Origin: Chamaesiphon sp041738715
GTDB taxonomy: Bacteria > Cyanobacteriota > Cyanobacteriia > Cyanobacteriales > Chamaesiphonaceae
Direction: 5' to 3'
Assembly (NCBI GenBank): GCA_041738715.1
Contig: JBGSPI010000077.1
Span: 31,918 to 95,917, forward strand
Length of the DNA: 64,000 nt
Shown: in pieces, positions 36,327 to 44,847 of the stretch
How the letters are laid out: every line of letters begins with the position of its first letter
Numbering within the stretch: position 1 is the first letter of the stretch
The notes under the pieces: model-generated
What the model was told of the DNA's origin: nothing
The model's input: the letters and a program-made list of their open reading frames with translations, nothing else
The model's database searches: none
Program-made: the position numbers and the translations under genes

Positions 36327-36860
36327 ATGACTCCTGTTCTAACGTCTACGTTCATCCTCACGCTGCTACTGGCGGTAGGATTATTTTTCTTCATTAGAGC
36401 CTCGACCAAAGATCGGATCGAGCAAATGGTCTTGGAAACCAGTGATGATGAAGCTGTGCTGTTACCGCGACTCCACCAATATTTTACAGACCGAGCGTAT
36501 CGAATTGCCGCCGTCGATCGAGAAACCGAGATCGTCACATTTGAAGGACTGGTGCGTCCTAGTGTTTTCCTCGCATTACTACTGACTGGGTTAGCTGCTA
36601 TTGGTGGAATGTGTCTAGCATTAGTGCTATCAATGTTATTCCCTGATATCGGGCAATTATTTTTATTATTACTCCTAATTGCCCCCATCGCCGGTTGGTT
36701 TTATTGGCAAGGCTCGGCTCGAATCGAACAAGTTCGCCTGAAAGTAGAAGCACCACAGGGCGAACCATTACCAACTTTGATTAAAATTAGCGGTCATCGG
36801 GATGAACTAGCAGTATTTCAGGAAACACTGCGATTATGTGTCCATGAAGAGATAAAATAA
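36327..36860 (+). CDS. Complex C cofactor assembly subunit B-like membrane protein
   Basis: A 177-residue protein with an N-terminal membrane helix (about 5-22), two more around 85-125 and a soluble tail. The pattern 'GLFFFIRASTKDRIEQ', 'TFEGLVRPSVFLALLLT' and 'IAGWFYWQGSARIEQVRLKV' matches cyanobacterial proteins annotated as cofactor assembly of complex C subunit B, involved in heme attachment to cytochrome b6. I use ATG 36327; the 13-codon extension upstream comes from the heptamer repeat. Confidence 0.7.
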   Translation: MTPVLTSTFILTLLLAVGLFFFIRASTKDRIEQMVLETSDDEAVLLPRLHQYFTDRAYRIAAVDRETEIVTFEGLVRPSVFLALLLTGLAAIGGMCLALVLSMLFPDIGQLFLLLLLIAPIAGWFYWQGSARIEQVRLKVEAPQGEPLPTLIKISGHRDELAVFQETLRLCVHEEIK

Positions 36861-36894
36861 AAAAGCACTCAAACACAACTGTATTTGAGTGCTT
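36857..36894 (-). terminator. Intrinsic terminator for the DUF3155 gene
   Basis: An 11-bp perfect stem AAGCACTCAAA / TTTGAGTGCTT with a 10-nt loop. On the minus strand it is followed by six T. On the plus strand it may also stop transcripts of the upstream gene. Confidence 0.85.
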
Positions 36895-36934
36895 ATCTAT
36901 GAAAATCTAGATCCGATACAGAAAGTCAGTGTAA

Positions 36935-37318
36935 TTAGTAGTTACTGCTGCCAACAGTTGCTAATTGACTTTCTGGCTCTGGTTCTAGCGATCGCAGACT
37001 GGGAAACAGGAAGTGATTTTCTTCGGCGTATTGCGCGCCAAATAATCCCTTCTCAGCCCAGAAATAACGATCCGTCGTATGTTCATTCCGTTTGACCAAC
37101 AACAATGCTGGTGGCGTAATGCCTTCTTGTCGGATATAGTTCCGCGCAGCAGTTACAGGTTTATCTTCGCCACTCTCAATGCTGAACTGTGGCACCTGCT
37201 CCAAAATTCTCCGTCCTTCTTGCCGTCTCCGACTTTTCCGTTTGCGTCTTCTAGCCAACCGCCTTACCTCCTCTTTGGTGCAGACAGATGTAATGTCTGT
37301 TACAAAAGCCGTCGCCAT
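36935..37318 (-). CDS. DUF3155 family protein
   Basis: A 127-residue protein. The central part 'RRRKRKSRRRQEGRRILE' is very basic, followed by 'SGEDKPVTAARNYI', 'TPPALLLVKRNEHTTDRYFW' and 'GLFGAQYAEENHFLFPSLR', the conserved DUF3155 core of cyanobacteria. It looks like a nucleic-acid-binding protein, but its function is unknown. A start about 20 codons downstream would also give the conserved core. Confidence 0.82.
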   Translation of the reverse strand: MATAFVTDITSVCTKEEVRRLARRRKRKSRRRQEGRRILEQVPQFSIESGEDKPVTAARNYIRQEGITPPALLLVKRNEHTTDRYFWAEKGLFGAQYAEENHFLFPSLRSLEPEPESQLATVGSSNY

Positions 37319-37612
37319 TCTACCCGCTTAATTTTAAAAACTCAAGCCCCACCTAAATACCCTGTTCATCTGCTCAAACCCAATAATATGAAGAAAAACT
37401 AAAGTTATTTCGGTAATTTGGCGGGGAAAATTCTTATAAAATTTTAATATTTGTAACAAAAATTTACGATAAAGCTAGTTTTACTGTCATTAATCTGTCT
37501 ATTACCCAAGTTGCTAGTACTGGCAATTTATGGGAACACCTGACCATCTACAACAGCAATCGTGCCAGAATGGTTGATAGTAACGTAAGTCGATCGTCCT
37601 AACCCCTAACTG

Positions 37613-39013
37613 ATGTCTACCGCTACAAGTTCCGAATTCATAGCTTTGTGTCGCGCACAGTTACGACTGCTGGCGGAAGGCTTGGGTGCGAGTCGCAGTA
37701 TTGTCTATCTGACAGAGGAAATTGAGACTGGTGGTGAATCGAAATTATTACCGATTGTTGTTTATCCTGAGACTGAGGTGGTTTGGTCAAAGGCAATGTC
37801 ACAGATTGCGCCTCAGGTTGTCAATTTTGTTGAACAAAAGCAGCCTAAGCAAATATCCAGCGAAGAAGAGCAAAAAATTGCAATTTTAGCCCTAACAAAT
37901 TCACAAAAAAAGCGGAAGAAACCAGATCGAGATAACCGCTGTCAGATTGTGTTACCACTGATGTATGATGGGACGATTGTTGGTTTGCTCATGACTACGC
38001 GGGAAGCTCATCCTTGGAATGCCACCGAACAGACAGAAATTCAACACATCGCGCAAACAATTGCGTTAGCAGGTATTTTGGATCTGCGGCGCAAATGGTT
38101 AGCAACAGAACTCCGCCACCAGCAGCAAGTACAACTCCAGCAGCAAGATTTATTACACAATTTACTGCATCAACTGCGTAATCCACTCACAGCAATTCGG
38201 ACATTTGGTAAATTACTGATCAAACGATTGCAGTCAGAGGATCCCAATCAATCCGTAGCAAATAGTATCGTCAGAGAAAGTGACCGGTTAAAGGAACTAT
38301 TGCACCATTTAGAAATTGCGATCGATCTCAATTTAGTTACAGAAACTGAAGATGATTTAAATACAATTCGAGAACTGCCAGGAAAGCCCAGTTCAAAGGA
38401 AAATCGCAACGCTAATTTATTATTACCTGATGCCACTTTTCGGATTGAATCTTGTCAAATAGCTGAGGTTTTACAGCCACTAATTATCTCTGCCGAAGCG
38501 ATCGCTCAAGACCGAAATTTAACTTTTCACTCCCATATTCCACCAGCTTTACCATTAGTTCAAGCTCATCCGGCGGCATTACGCGAAGTATTGAGCAATC
38601 TGATTGATAATGCCTTGAAATACACTCCAGCCGGAGGAGAAATCGATCTAGATGTAGAACTTTGCAATTTCCCCCCAAGAGTTGTTGATCGACTCACGGG
38701 CGATGAATCTGAGCGAGCGAGCGATGGTGCTCATATCCCCTCCAAAATTTTACTTGAACAACCACAGTCCACACTGCAAATTTGTGTTAGAGACACGGGA
38801 GTGGGCATTCCGCCCCAGGATTTGGAAAAACTATTTACACGGCATTATCGGGGCGTACAAGCCCAAGGTAGTATCGCTGGCACCGGATTAGGACTGGCGA
38901 TCGCCAAGGAATTAGTCACCCACATGCACGGTAAGATGGAAGTCTATAGCCCACCACCTGGCGGCGATCGCGGTACTGAATTTATTCTCTGGTTACAATT
39001 AGCTAAACCATAA
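37613..39013 (+). CDS. GAF domain sensor histidine kinase
   Basis: A 466-residue soluble kinase. An N-terminal GAF-like domain (about 5-155) precedes HisKA with phosphoacceptor H186 in 'LLHQLRNPLTAIRTF' and HATPase with 'NLIDNALKYTP' (N box) and 'GTGLGLAIAKEL' (G2 box). No membrane helix. Architecture and size resemble the Hik2/chloroplast-sensor-kinase group, but I cannot confirm this. No response regulator is adjacent. Confidence 0.8.
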   Translation: MSTATSSEFIALCRAQLRLLAEGLGASRSIVYLTEEIETGGESKLLPIVVYPETEVVWSKAMSQIAPQVVNFVEQKQPKQISSEEEQKIAILALTNSQKKRKKPDRDNRCQIVLPLMYDGTIVGLLMTTREAHPWNATEQTEIQHIAQTIALAGILDLRRKWLATELRHQQQVQLQQQDLLHNLLHQLRNPLTAIRTFGKLLIKRLQSEDPNQSVANSIVRESDRLKELLHHLEIAIDLNLVTETEDDLNTIRELPGKPSSKENRNANLLLPDATFRIESCQIAEVLQPLIISAEAIAQDRNLTFHSHIPPALPLVQAHPAALREVLSNLIDNALKYTPAGGEIDLDVELCNFPPRVVDRLTGDESERASDGAHIPSKILLEQPQSTLQICVRDTGVGIPPQDLEKLFTRHYRGVQAQGSIAGTGLGLAIAKELVTHMHGKMEVYSPPPGGDRGTEFILWLQLAKP

Positions 39014-39030
39014 GGTTGGGATAGACGCTC

Positions 39031-39816
39031 TTAATCATCGAGATGGGCGTAGCGATTGAAGAGAAAGTCGAGGGCATAGTTGCGTAGCTCAATATAGGTG
39101 TCACTATCCATGATTTCTTCGCGGTTGCGGGGTCGATTGAATGGAATATCCAGGACTTCACCAATTTTAGCCGCAGGACCATTGGTCATCATAACTAGTC
39201 GATCGGCGAGATATAATGCTTCATCGATATCGTGGGTAATCATCAAGACTGTAACTCGATGTTCGCGCCAAATGGCTAATAGTTCGTCTTGAAGTTCTTC
39301 TTTGGTGATGGCATCGAGGGCACCAAAAGGTTCGTCAAGAATTAATAATTTGGGTTTAATGGCGAGGGCGCGGGCGATCGCGACTCGTTGTTTCATGCCG
39401 CCGGAAAGTTGGGGGGGCTTTTTCTGGGCGGCTTCGGTGAGTCCGACCATATTCAGGTGTTCACGGACGATTTCTTTTTTTTGGGCTTCGGTATAAGTCG
39501 GATAGACGGAATCTACGGCGATATAGATGTTTTCGTAGGCGGTGAGCCAGGGGAGGAGGCAGTAGTTTTGGAAGACCATCATCCGATCGGGGCCTGGTTC
39601 GGTGATCAGTTGGTCTTGGAGTTTGACGGTGCCGCTGGTGGGTGTGTTGAAGCCGGAGACCATGTTGAGCAGGGTGGATTTGCCGCAGCCGGAGTGACCG
39701 ATCAAGCAGATAAATTCGCCTTCGTTGACGGTGAGATCGATGCCGTCGAGGATGGTGGCGGGGCCACGGGGTGTGGGGTAGATTTTGGTGAGTCGATCGA
39801 TGGTGAGGAATGGCAT
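39031..39816 (-). CDS. nrtD: Nitrate ABC transporter ATPase NrtD
   Basis: A 261-residue ABC ATPase: Walker A 'GHSGCGKSTLLNMVSG' (about 38-53), ABC signature 'LSGGMKQRVAIARAL' (about 138), Walker B 'LLILDEPFGALDA'. It is the last gene of the nirA-nrtABC set and pairs with NrtC to power nitrate/nitrite uptake. The gap from nrtC (308 bp) is filled by repeats, so its expression level may differ from that of nrtC. Confidence 0.93.
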   Translation of the reverse strand: MPFLTIDRLTKIYPTPRGPATILDGIDLTVNEGEFICLIGHSGCGKSTLLNMVSGFNTPTSGTVKLQDQLITEPGPDRMMVFQNYCLLPWLTAYENIYIAVDSVYPTYTEAQKKEIVREHLNMVGLTEAAQKKPPQLSGGMKQRVAIARALAIKPKLLILDEPFGALDAITKEELQDELLAIWREHRVTVLMITHDIDEALYLADRLVMMTNGPAAKIGEVLDIPFNRPRNREEIMDSDTYIELRNYALDFLFNRYAHLDD

Positions 39817-39894
39817 GGGTTTAGGGTTGGGGAGTGCGCCCCTGTTAATTTGAGTGCTTGTTGTGTAATTGCTGGTGGGGAGAACCCGGATCTG

Positions 39895-40085
39895 GGGGGT
39901 TAACCCCCCAGACCCCCCACTGGGGGCCGACGGCTTCCCCCAGACCCCCTCCCAAGGGGGTTACTGGTGGTAAGTTTGGATTTTAGAGTAGACCTCCTCC
40001 CAAGTAGGTTAATGGTGGCAAATTTTGATTTTGGAGTAGACCCCTCCCAAGGGGGTTACTGGTGGTAAGTTTGGATTTTAGAGAA
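39895..40085. repeat. Three 48-bp tandem repeats and GC palindromes between nrtC and nrtD
   Basis: Units at 39943-39990, 39991-40038 and 40039-40085 begin GACCCCCTCCCAAG and end GGATTTTAGAGTA; units 1 and 3 are nearly identical and unit 2 differs at about ten sites. They are preceded (39895-39942) by C- and G-rich inverted stretches. Each unit contains CCCCCTCCCAAGGGGG, which can form a hairpin. Confidence 0.9.
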
Positions 40086-40124
40086 AGTCACCTTAACAGG
40101 GATGGGTTGGTGACGGAGAAACTG

Positions 40125-42119
40125 TTAGTGGCTGGGTACTAGGTCTAGATCGATGTTTTTGATGGTGAGTTGGCGGTGGATGGGTTGGTTTTGGAGGTAT
40201 TTGAGGGGGTCTTCGGGGTTGAAGACTTGGCCGTCGAAGAGTTGGAATGGGTCGCGATCGGGTTCGATGCCGATGTAGCCTAGTCGCTCGCAGGCGGTGA
40301 GGAAGTGGTCTACACGGCGGACTCGATCGAGGATTTCGATCCGGTTTTTGGGGAAGGGGGTGATGCCCCAACGGGCGAGTTGGGTGAGAATCCACATGCC
40401 TTCGATCCGGCGGGGACAGTTGGCGTTTTCGACGTGGAATTGGTGGTAGCGAGGGAGGTATTCGGATGGGGTGTCACCACCGCGTGTGAAGGGGCCGATC
40501 AGGCCAGGGCGGATGTATTGGGCGGGGACATTTAGGTGGTCGGTGAGGAGGGTAAGAATTTCTTCACGGTGGTGAGGTTCGTCGCAGTATTCGCAGGCTG
40601 CGAGGATGGCTTGGACGATCGCGATATGGGTGTTGGGGTGTTGTTGGACCCAGTTTTCGGTGAAGCCGAGGACTTTTTCGGGGTTGCCTGCCCAAATATC
40701 CAGGTCGGTAGCGATGACGAAACCAATGCCGGATTGGATGGCTTGGGTATTCCAGGGTTCGCCGACGCAGAAGCCGTCTATTTCGCCTGATTTGAGGCGG
40801 TTGAACATTTCTTGGGGGGGAATGACGATCAGGTTGATGTCTAGATCGGGATCGATGCCGCCGGCGGCGAGCCAATAGCGGAGCATCAGGTTGTGCATGG
40901 AACAGGAATGGACGATGCCGAGGGTGATTTTTTGTTGGCGATCGACAATGGCTGTTTTGAGGTCTTGGAGGGTTCGGATGCCTTGGTTGTAGAGGGTGCT
41001 ACTCAGGGTGATGGCGTTGCCGTTGCGGGAGAGGACGAGGGGGACGGACATGGGAATTGAGGGTTGTCCATTCATGCCCAGGGTGAGGGCTAGGGGCAGC
41101 CCTGCGACCATTTGGGCAGCGGTTAGTTCTCCGCTGACGATATGTTCGGCGATCGCGTCCCAGCTAGTTGCTTGGATCAGGTTTACTTGTTCGATCCCAT
41201 ATTTAGCGAAGAAGCCTTTCTCTTTGGCGACAATTAACGGTGCCGCGTCGGTAAGGGGGATGTAGCCGATATTAACGGTGGTTTGTTCGAGTTTTTTGGT
41301 TTGGGGGGCGAGGATTTGCGTGGGTTTCGCGGCTTGGCGTTGTTTGACCCGTTTTTGTTGGTTGAGGAAGTTGATGATTTCACTGCGCATGTGGTAGTAG
41401 TCGGGATGTTTGACTACTTCCATCCGCTGGCGGGGGCGGGGAATATCGACGGTGAGGATTTGACCAATGTGGGATTCGGGGCCATTGGTGAGCATGACCA
41501 CGCGATCGGATAATAATAAGGCTTCATCGACATCGTGTGTGACCATGACGGCAGTGACGCGGCTTTCTTCGCAGATGTGCATCAGTTGTTCTTGCAAGCC
41601 GCCACGGGTGAGGGCATCGAGGGCACCGAAGGGTTCGTCTAATAGGAGTAATTTGGGGCGAATGGCGAGGGCGCGGGCAATGGCGACGCGCTGTTTCATC
41701 CCGCCGGAGAGTTCACTGGGGCGTTTTTTCGCGGCATGGCGCAAGCCGACTAAATCGATGTGATGTTCGACGATACTTTTACGTTCGCCTTTGGGTTGTT
41801 TACTGTAGATTTCATCGACGGCAAGGGCAATGTTTTCTTCAACTGAGAGCCAGGGCAGGAGTGAATAGTTTTGGAATACTACCATTCGATCGGGGCCAGG
41901 TTCGGTAATTTCTCGCCCTTCTAAAATTACCCCGCCGGCTGTGGCTCGATCGAGTCCGGCAATCATATTTAATAGGGTTGATTTACCGCAGCCGGAGTGT
42001 CCAATCAGGGAAATGAATTCGCCCTGGTTGATTTCTAGTTCGATATTCTTCAGAGCAACATATCTACCCCCATTAGCCAAGGGAAAAACTTTGTCTACGT
42101 GGTCGATTTGAACAAACAT
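40125..42119 (-). CDS. nrtC: Nitrate ABC transporter NrtC: ATPase fused to NrtA-like regulatory domain
   Basis: A 664-residue protein. Residues 1-255 are an ABC ATPase (Walker A 'GHSGCGKSTLLNMIAG', signature 'LSGGMKQRVAIARAL', Walker B 'LLLDEPFGALDA'). Residues about 285-650 are an NrtA-like solute-binding domain ('VNIGYIPLTDAAPLIVAKEKG'). This fusion is characteristic of cyanobacterial NrtC; the C-terminal domain mediates ammonium-promoted inhibition of nitrate uptake in Synechococcus. Length is normal. Confidence 0.95.
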   Translation of the reverse strand: MFVQIDHVDKVFPLANGGRYVALKNIELEINQGEFISLIGHSGCGKSTLLNMIAGLDRATAGGVILEGREITEPGPDRMVVFQNYSLLPWLSVEENIALAVDEIYSKQPKGERKSIVEHHIDLVGLRHAAKKRPSELSGGMKQRVAIARALAIRPKLLLLDEPFGALDALTRGGLQEQLMHICEESRVTAVMVTHDVDEALLLSDRVVMLTNGPESHIGQILTVDIPRPRQRMEVVKHPDYYHMRSEIINFLNQQKRVKQRQAAKPTQILAPQTKKLEQTTVNIGYIPLTDAAPLIVAKEKGFFAKYGIEQVNLIQATSWDAIAEHIVSGELTAAQMVAGLPLALTLGMNGQPSIPMSVPLVLSRNGNAITLSSTLYNQGIRTLQDLKTAIVDRQQKITLGIVHSCSMHNLMLRYWLAAGGIDPDLDINLIVIPPQEMFNRLKSGEIDGFCVGEPWNTQAIQSGIGFVIATDLDIWAGNPEKVLGFTENWVQQHPNTHIAIVQAILAACEYCDEPHHREEILTLLTDHLNVPAQYIRPGLIGPFTRGGDTPSEYLPRYHQFHVENANCPRRIEGMWILTQLARWGITPFPKNRIEILDRVRRVDHFLTACERLGYIGIEPDRDPFQLFDGQVFNPEDPLKYLQNQPIHRQLTIKNIDLDLVPSH

Positions 42120-42145
42120 ATTAAGTTAGAGATTAGGTGTTGGGC

Positions 42146-42170
42146 GTTAGGCATTAGGCATTAGGCATTA
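42146..42170. repeat. GCATTAG heptamer tandem repeat
   Basis: About three and a half copies of a 7-bp unit (TTAGGCA/GCATTAG) in the short nrtB-nrtC spacer. Confidence 0.8.
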
Positions 42171-42220
42171 GTACCAATAACCTAATCCTGTCAATCCTTT
42201 AAGTCCGATCAATCATAGTT

Positions 42221-43063
42221 TTACTTTCTATCTTCCGCCACAATCTTAGAGCCAATAAATATGACTAATAAGTCTAGCAAGTAACCAACTATGCCAACAT
42301 AGATTAGCGCAATAATAATTCGATCGAGAAAGGCATTGTTATAGGAATCCCAGATAAAGAAACCAATCCCGACTCCACCAATTAACATTTCAGCGGCAAT
42401 AATTGCTAACCAAGACAAACCGATGCCGATGCGTAAACCCGTGAAGATATAGGGTAAAGCTGAGGGTAATAAAATTTTGAAGAAATAGGTAGTGTTAGAG
42501 AGTTTTAGAACTCGTTTAACGTTGATATAGTCTTGGGGAATTTGCTGAACACCGACAGTCGTATTGATTAAAATTGGCCAAACTGCTGTAATGAAAATTA
42601 CGAAATATGCTGCCAATCCATTATCTTTTAAAGCTGCCAGGGATAGAGGTAGCCATGCTAACGGTGGAATCGTTCTCAAAATCTGGAATAGTGGATCTAA
42701 AGCACGATAAACAACCTTGTTAGAACCGATTAAAATTCCTAAACCAACACCAACAACGATCGAGAAGAAAAATCCAATAAATACCCGTTGTAAACTCGCC
42801 CAAATTTGAATTGCCAAGCCTTTCGAGTTACCGCCATTGTCAAAGAAAGGGTTGATGATAAATGGATCCCAAGCTCCTTGAATAATTTGAATTGGTCCAG
42901 GTAATCCATCCGCACCAGGCGGGCACAAAATTTGCCAAATTATTAATAGTATGGCTAGAGCGGTCAGCGGCGGAATGATAATTTTAAGTTGTTTTTGTAA
43001 CCATGGGTTACTACTTTTTGGAGGACGTTGTTTATTAATTAGTTTGGTACTGCTAGCTGTCAT
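42221..43063 (-). CDS. nrtB: Nitrate ABC transporter permease NrtB
   Basis: A 280-residue membrane protein with about six helices. The inner-membrane loop 'EMLIGGVGIGFFIWDSYNN' after 'LPSALPYIFTGLRIGIGLSWLAIIAAE'-type sequence is the EAA motif that docks to NrtC/NrtD. It forms the channel for nitrate. It lies 106 bp downstream of nrtA, with a hairpin between. Confidence 0.94.
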   Translation of the reverse strand: MTASSTKLINKQRPPKSSNPWLQKQLKIIIPPLTALAILLIIWQILCPPGADGLPGPIQIIQGAWDPFIINPFFDNGGNSKGLAIQIWASLQRVFIGFFFSIVVGVGLGILIGSNKVVYRALDPLFQILRTIPPLAWLPLSLAALKDNGLAAYFVIFITAVWPILINTTVGVQQIPQDYINVKRVLKLSNTTYFFKILLPSALPYIFTGLRIGIGLSWLAIIAAEMLIGGVGIGFFIWDSYNNAFLDRIIIALIYVGIVGYLLDLLVIFIGSKIVAEDRK

Positions 43064-43124
43064 AGTATTTTATTTATTGTCTAGTGTGATTAATTAGTTA
43101 ATGATTTCAGTATAAGTTCAAATC

Positions 43125-43148
43125 TTAGAGTGGAAAATTCCACTCTAA
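43125..43148. other. Hairpin in the nrtA-nrtB spacer
   Basis: Stem TTAGAGTGGAA / TTCCACTCTAA (11 bp) with AA at the centre and no T-run. It probably stabilises the 3' end of an nrtA segment or limits read-through so that the binding protein is made in excess. Confidence 0.6.
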
Positions 43149-43169
43149 TTTGCCGGGTTGACAGAGTAA

Positions 43170-44498
43170 TTAGGCTTTCTTTATTTTGAGAGATTTGAGA
43201 TAATCTTCAGGCTTTTCGGGGTCAAATTTTATGCCATCAAAAAAGGTTTCTACACCCCTAGATGTATTAGCAGGAATTTGGGCAGCGTCAACTTTTAAGG
43301 CTGTAGCGGCAGCTTTCCATAAATCCTCCCGATTGACTTTTTTAACCATTTCCTTCGCCTTCACAAAGTCAGTCGGAATATAGCCCCAGCGCATGTTTTC
43401 TGTCAGGAACCAGAGGTCATGACTTTGATAGGGATAGGACGCATTATCCGCCCAGAATTTCATCGCTTGGGGGAATTTTTCGACCTTCCTACCATCCCCA
43501 TAATCGATCGTGCCTCCAGTTCTAGGTAAAATATCTTCTACCTTCACATCAAACCATTGGGGACCAGCGATAATTTTGCACATTTCGGCATGATTTTCCG
43601 GTTTATCACACCATTGTTGAGCTTCTAGTACTGCCATCAATAATGCTTTAGCTGCTTTGGGATTTTTGTCCACCCAATCAGAGCGCATGGCAAAAGCTTT
43701 TTCAGGATGGTCTTTCCACAATTCACCTGTAACTAATGCGCTATAACCTAATTTTTGATTCACCAATCGACCATTCCAAGGTTCGCCCACACAGAAAGCT
43801 TCCATCGAGCCAGTTTTCATATTGGCAACCATTTGTGGGGGTGGAATGGGGACAACGGAGACATCTTGATTGGGATCGACACCATTACCCGCTAACCAGT
43901 AGCGCATCCATAAGTCATGAGTGCCCCCAGGATATGTCATCGCTACTTTCACATCTGTTTTACCACCAGCTTTGGCTTTCGCGATTGCCGTTTTTAGCCC
44001 ATCACCTTTGAGTCCAACCTTCGCTTCTTTATAGGCATTAGCGATTGAAATTGCCTGACCATTAGTATTCAACCGCGCCAAAAGATACATTGGTACTGGC
44101 TGCTTAGTTTTGGTCATCCCCATCGTCATGAAATAGGGCATGGGCGACAAAATATGCGCTCCATCAATCCCACCACCAGCGGAGCCAGTTTCGATATTAT
44201 CTCTGGTTACTGGCCAAGAAGCTTGTTTGAGAACTTCAACATCGGTCATGCCATATTTAGCAAACAGTCCTTTCTCTTTGGCAATAATTAGGGGTGCGGC
44301 ATCAGTGAGGGCGATATAGCCCAATTTTGCCTTGGTTATTTCGGGTGCATCTGCCGGAGCCAAATTTGCCGCTGAACTGGCACTGGGAGTGGACTGAGGA
44401 TCGCTACTACCACTCTTACCACAAGCATTGATTAATATGCTGCTCGCTGCTGCTGCTCCAGTAGTCAAAATAAATTTTCTGCGACTAAATTCACTCAT
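43170..44498 (-). CDS. nrtA: Nitrate-binding lipoprotein NrtA
   Basis: A 442-residue substrate-binding protein. The N-terminus has 'SRRKFILTTGAAAASSILINAC', in which RR suggests a Tat-type signal and INAC is a lipobox. A Ser/Ala/Pro linker is followed by 'LGYIALTDAAPLIIAKEKG', the NrtA/SsuA fold start. It catches nitrate and nitrite outside the inner membrane. It follows nirA but has its own candidate NtcA site upstream. Confidence 0.94.
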   Translation of the reverse strand: MSEFSRRKFILTTGAAAASSILINACGKSGSSDPQSTPSASSAANLAPADAPEITKAKLGYIALTDAAPLIIAKEKGLFAKYGMTDVEVLKQASWPVTRDNIETGSAGGGIDGAHILSPMPYFMTMGMTKTKQPVPMYLLARLNTNGQAISIANAYKEAKVGLKGDGLKTAIAKAKAGGKTDVKVAMTYPGGTHDLWMRYWLAGNGVDPNQDVSVVPIPPPQMVANMKTGSMEAFCVGEPWNGRLVNQKLGYSALVTGELWKDHPEKAFAMRSDWVDKNPKAAKALLMAVLEAQQWCDKPENHAEMCKIIAGPQWFDVKVEDILPRTGGTIDYGDGRKVEKFPQAMKFWADNASYPYQSHDLWFLTENMRWGYIPTDFVKAKEMVKKVNREDLWKAAATALKVDAAQIPANTSRGVETFFDGIKFDPEKPEDYLKSLKIKKA

Positions 44499-44553
44499 TT
44501 ATACCGATCTCTCCTCGCGGTTTAGTTACTAAAATTAATGATTAATTACCTTA

Positions 44554-44600
44554 ACAATATTGTCGTTTTTAATAACTTAAAAAACTGTAGCTTTAGATAC
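44554..44600 (-). promoter_or_regulatory. Candidate NtcA-dependent promoter of nrtA
   Basis: GTATCTAAAGCTAC on the minus strand (44587-44600) fits GTA-N8-TAC. A TATTGT hexamer (44554-44559) fits TAN3T but at 27 bp spacing, longer than the usual 20-24, so confidence is moderate. Confidence 0.5.
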
Positions 44601-44660
44601 AAAATACCAGAGAAAATCAGGTTTTTAAAAATATATTTGCTCAAGACAATCTAATTCAAT

Positions 44661-44752
44661 ATGTGATCAATGATCACTGTTTCAGTTAAATAAATTAGTC
44701 GATATTAATATGTAATCAATGACTACTGCTTCAGCTAAATAAATTAGTCGAT
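44661..44752. repeat. 43-bp tandem duplication upstream of nrtA
   Basis: Copies at 44661-44703 and 44710-44752, period 49 bp, both running from ATGTRATCAATGA to AAATAAATTAGTCGAT with about five differences. Confidence 0.85.
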
Positions 44753-44774
44753 CGCGTGATGTTTTGATCGATCT

Positions 44775-44804
44775 AAAAAAGGATTGCTAACTTAATAGCA
44801 ATCC
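44775..44804 (-). terminator. Intrinsic terminator after nirA
   Basis: Perfect 9-bp stem GGATTGCTA / TAGCAATCC with a 6-nt loop; on the minus strand six T follow. It separates nirA from nrtABCD. Confidence 0.85.
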
Positions 44805-44847
44805 TGAATATCTAATATCATGAACTAATCCTTATCTTAACCAGCCG

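Larger units (their letters stand above)
44499..44847. other. nirA-nrtA intergenic region
   Basis: Contains, in minus-strand order, the nirA terminator (44775-44804), a 43-bp tandem duplication (44661-44752) and an NtcA-like site (44587-44600). No gene. Confidence 0.7.

Noticed and set aside
39388..39903. 171-codon plus-strand frame opposite nrtD
   Set aside because: Antisense of a conserved ABC ATPase, with an unusual Gly/Asp composition typical of shadows.
39943..40085. Possible CRISPR array (three regular repeats)
   Set aside because: The 48-bp units follow each other without spacers, and no cas genes are in the window.
40093..40395. Pro/Arg-rich minus-strand frame in the nrtC end
   Set aside because: It is an out-of-frame reading of nrtC, which is well supported.
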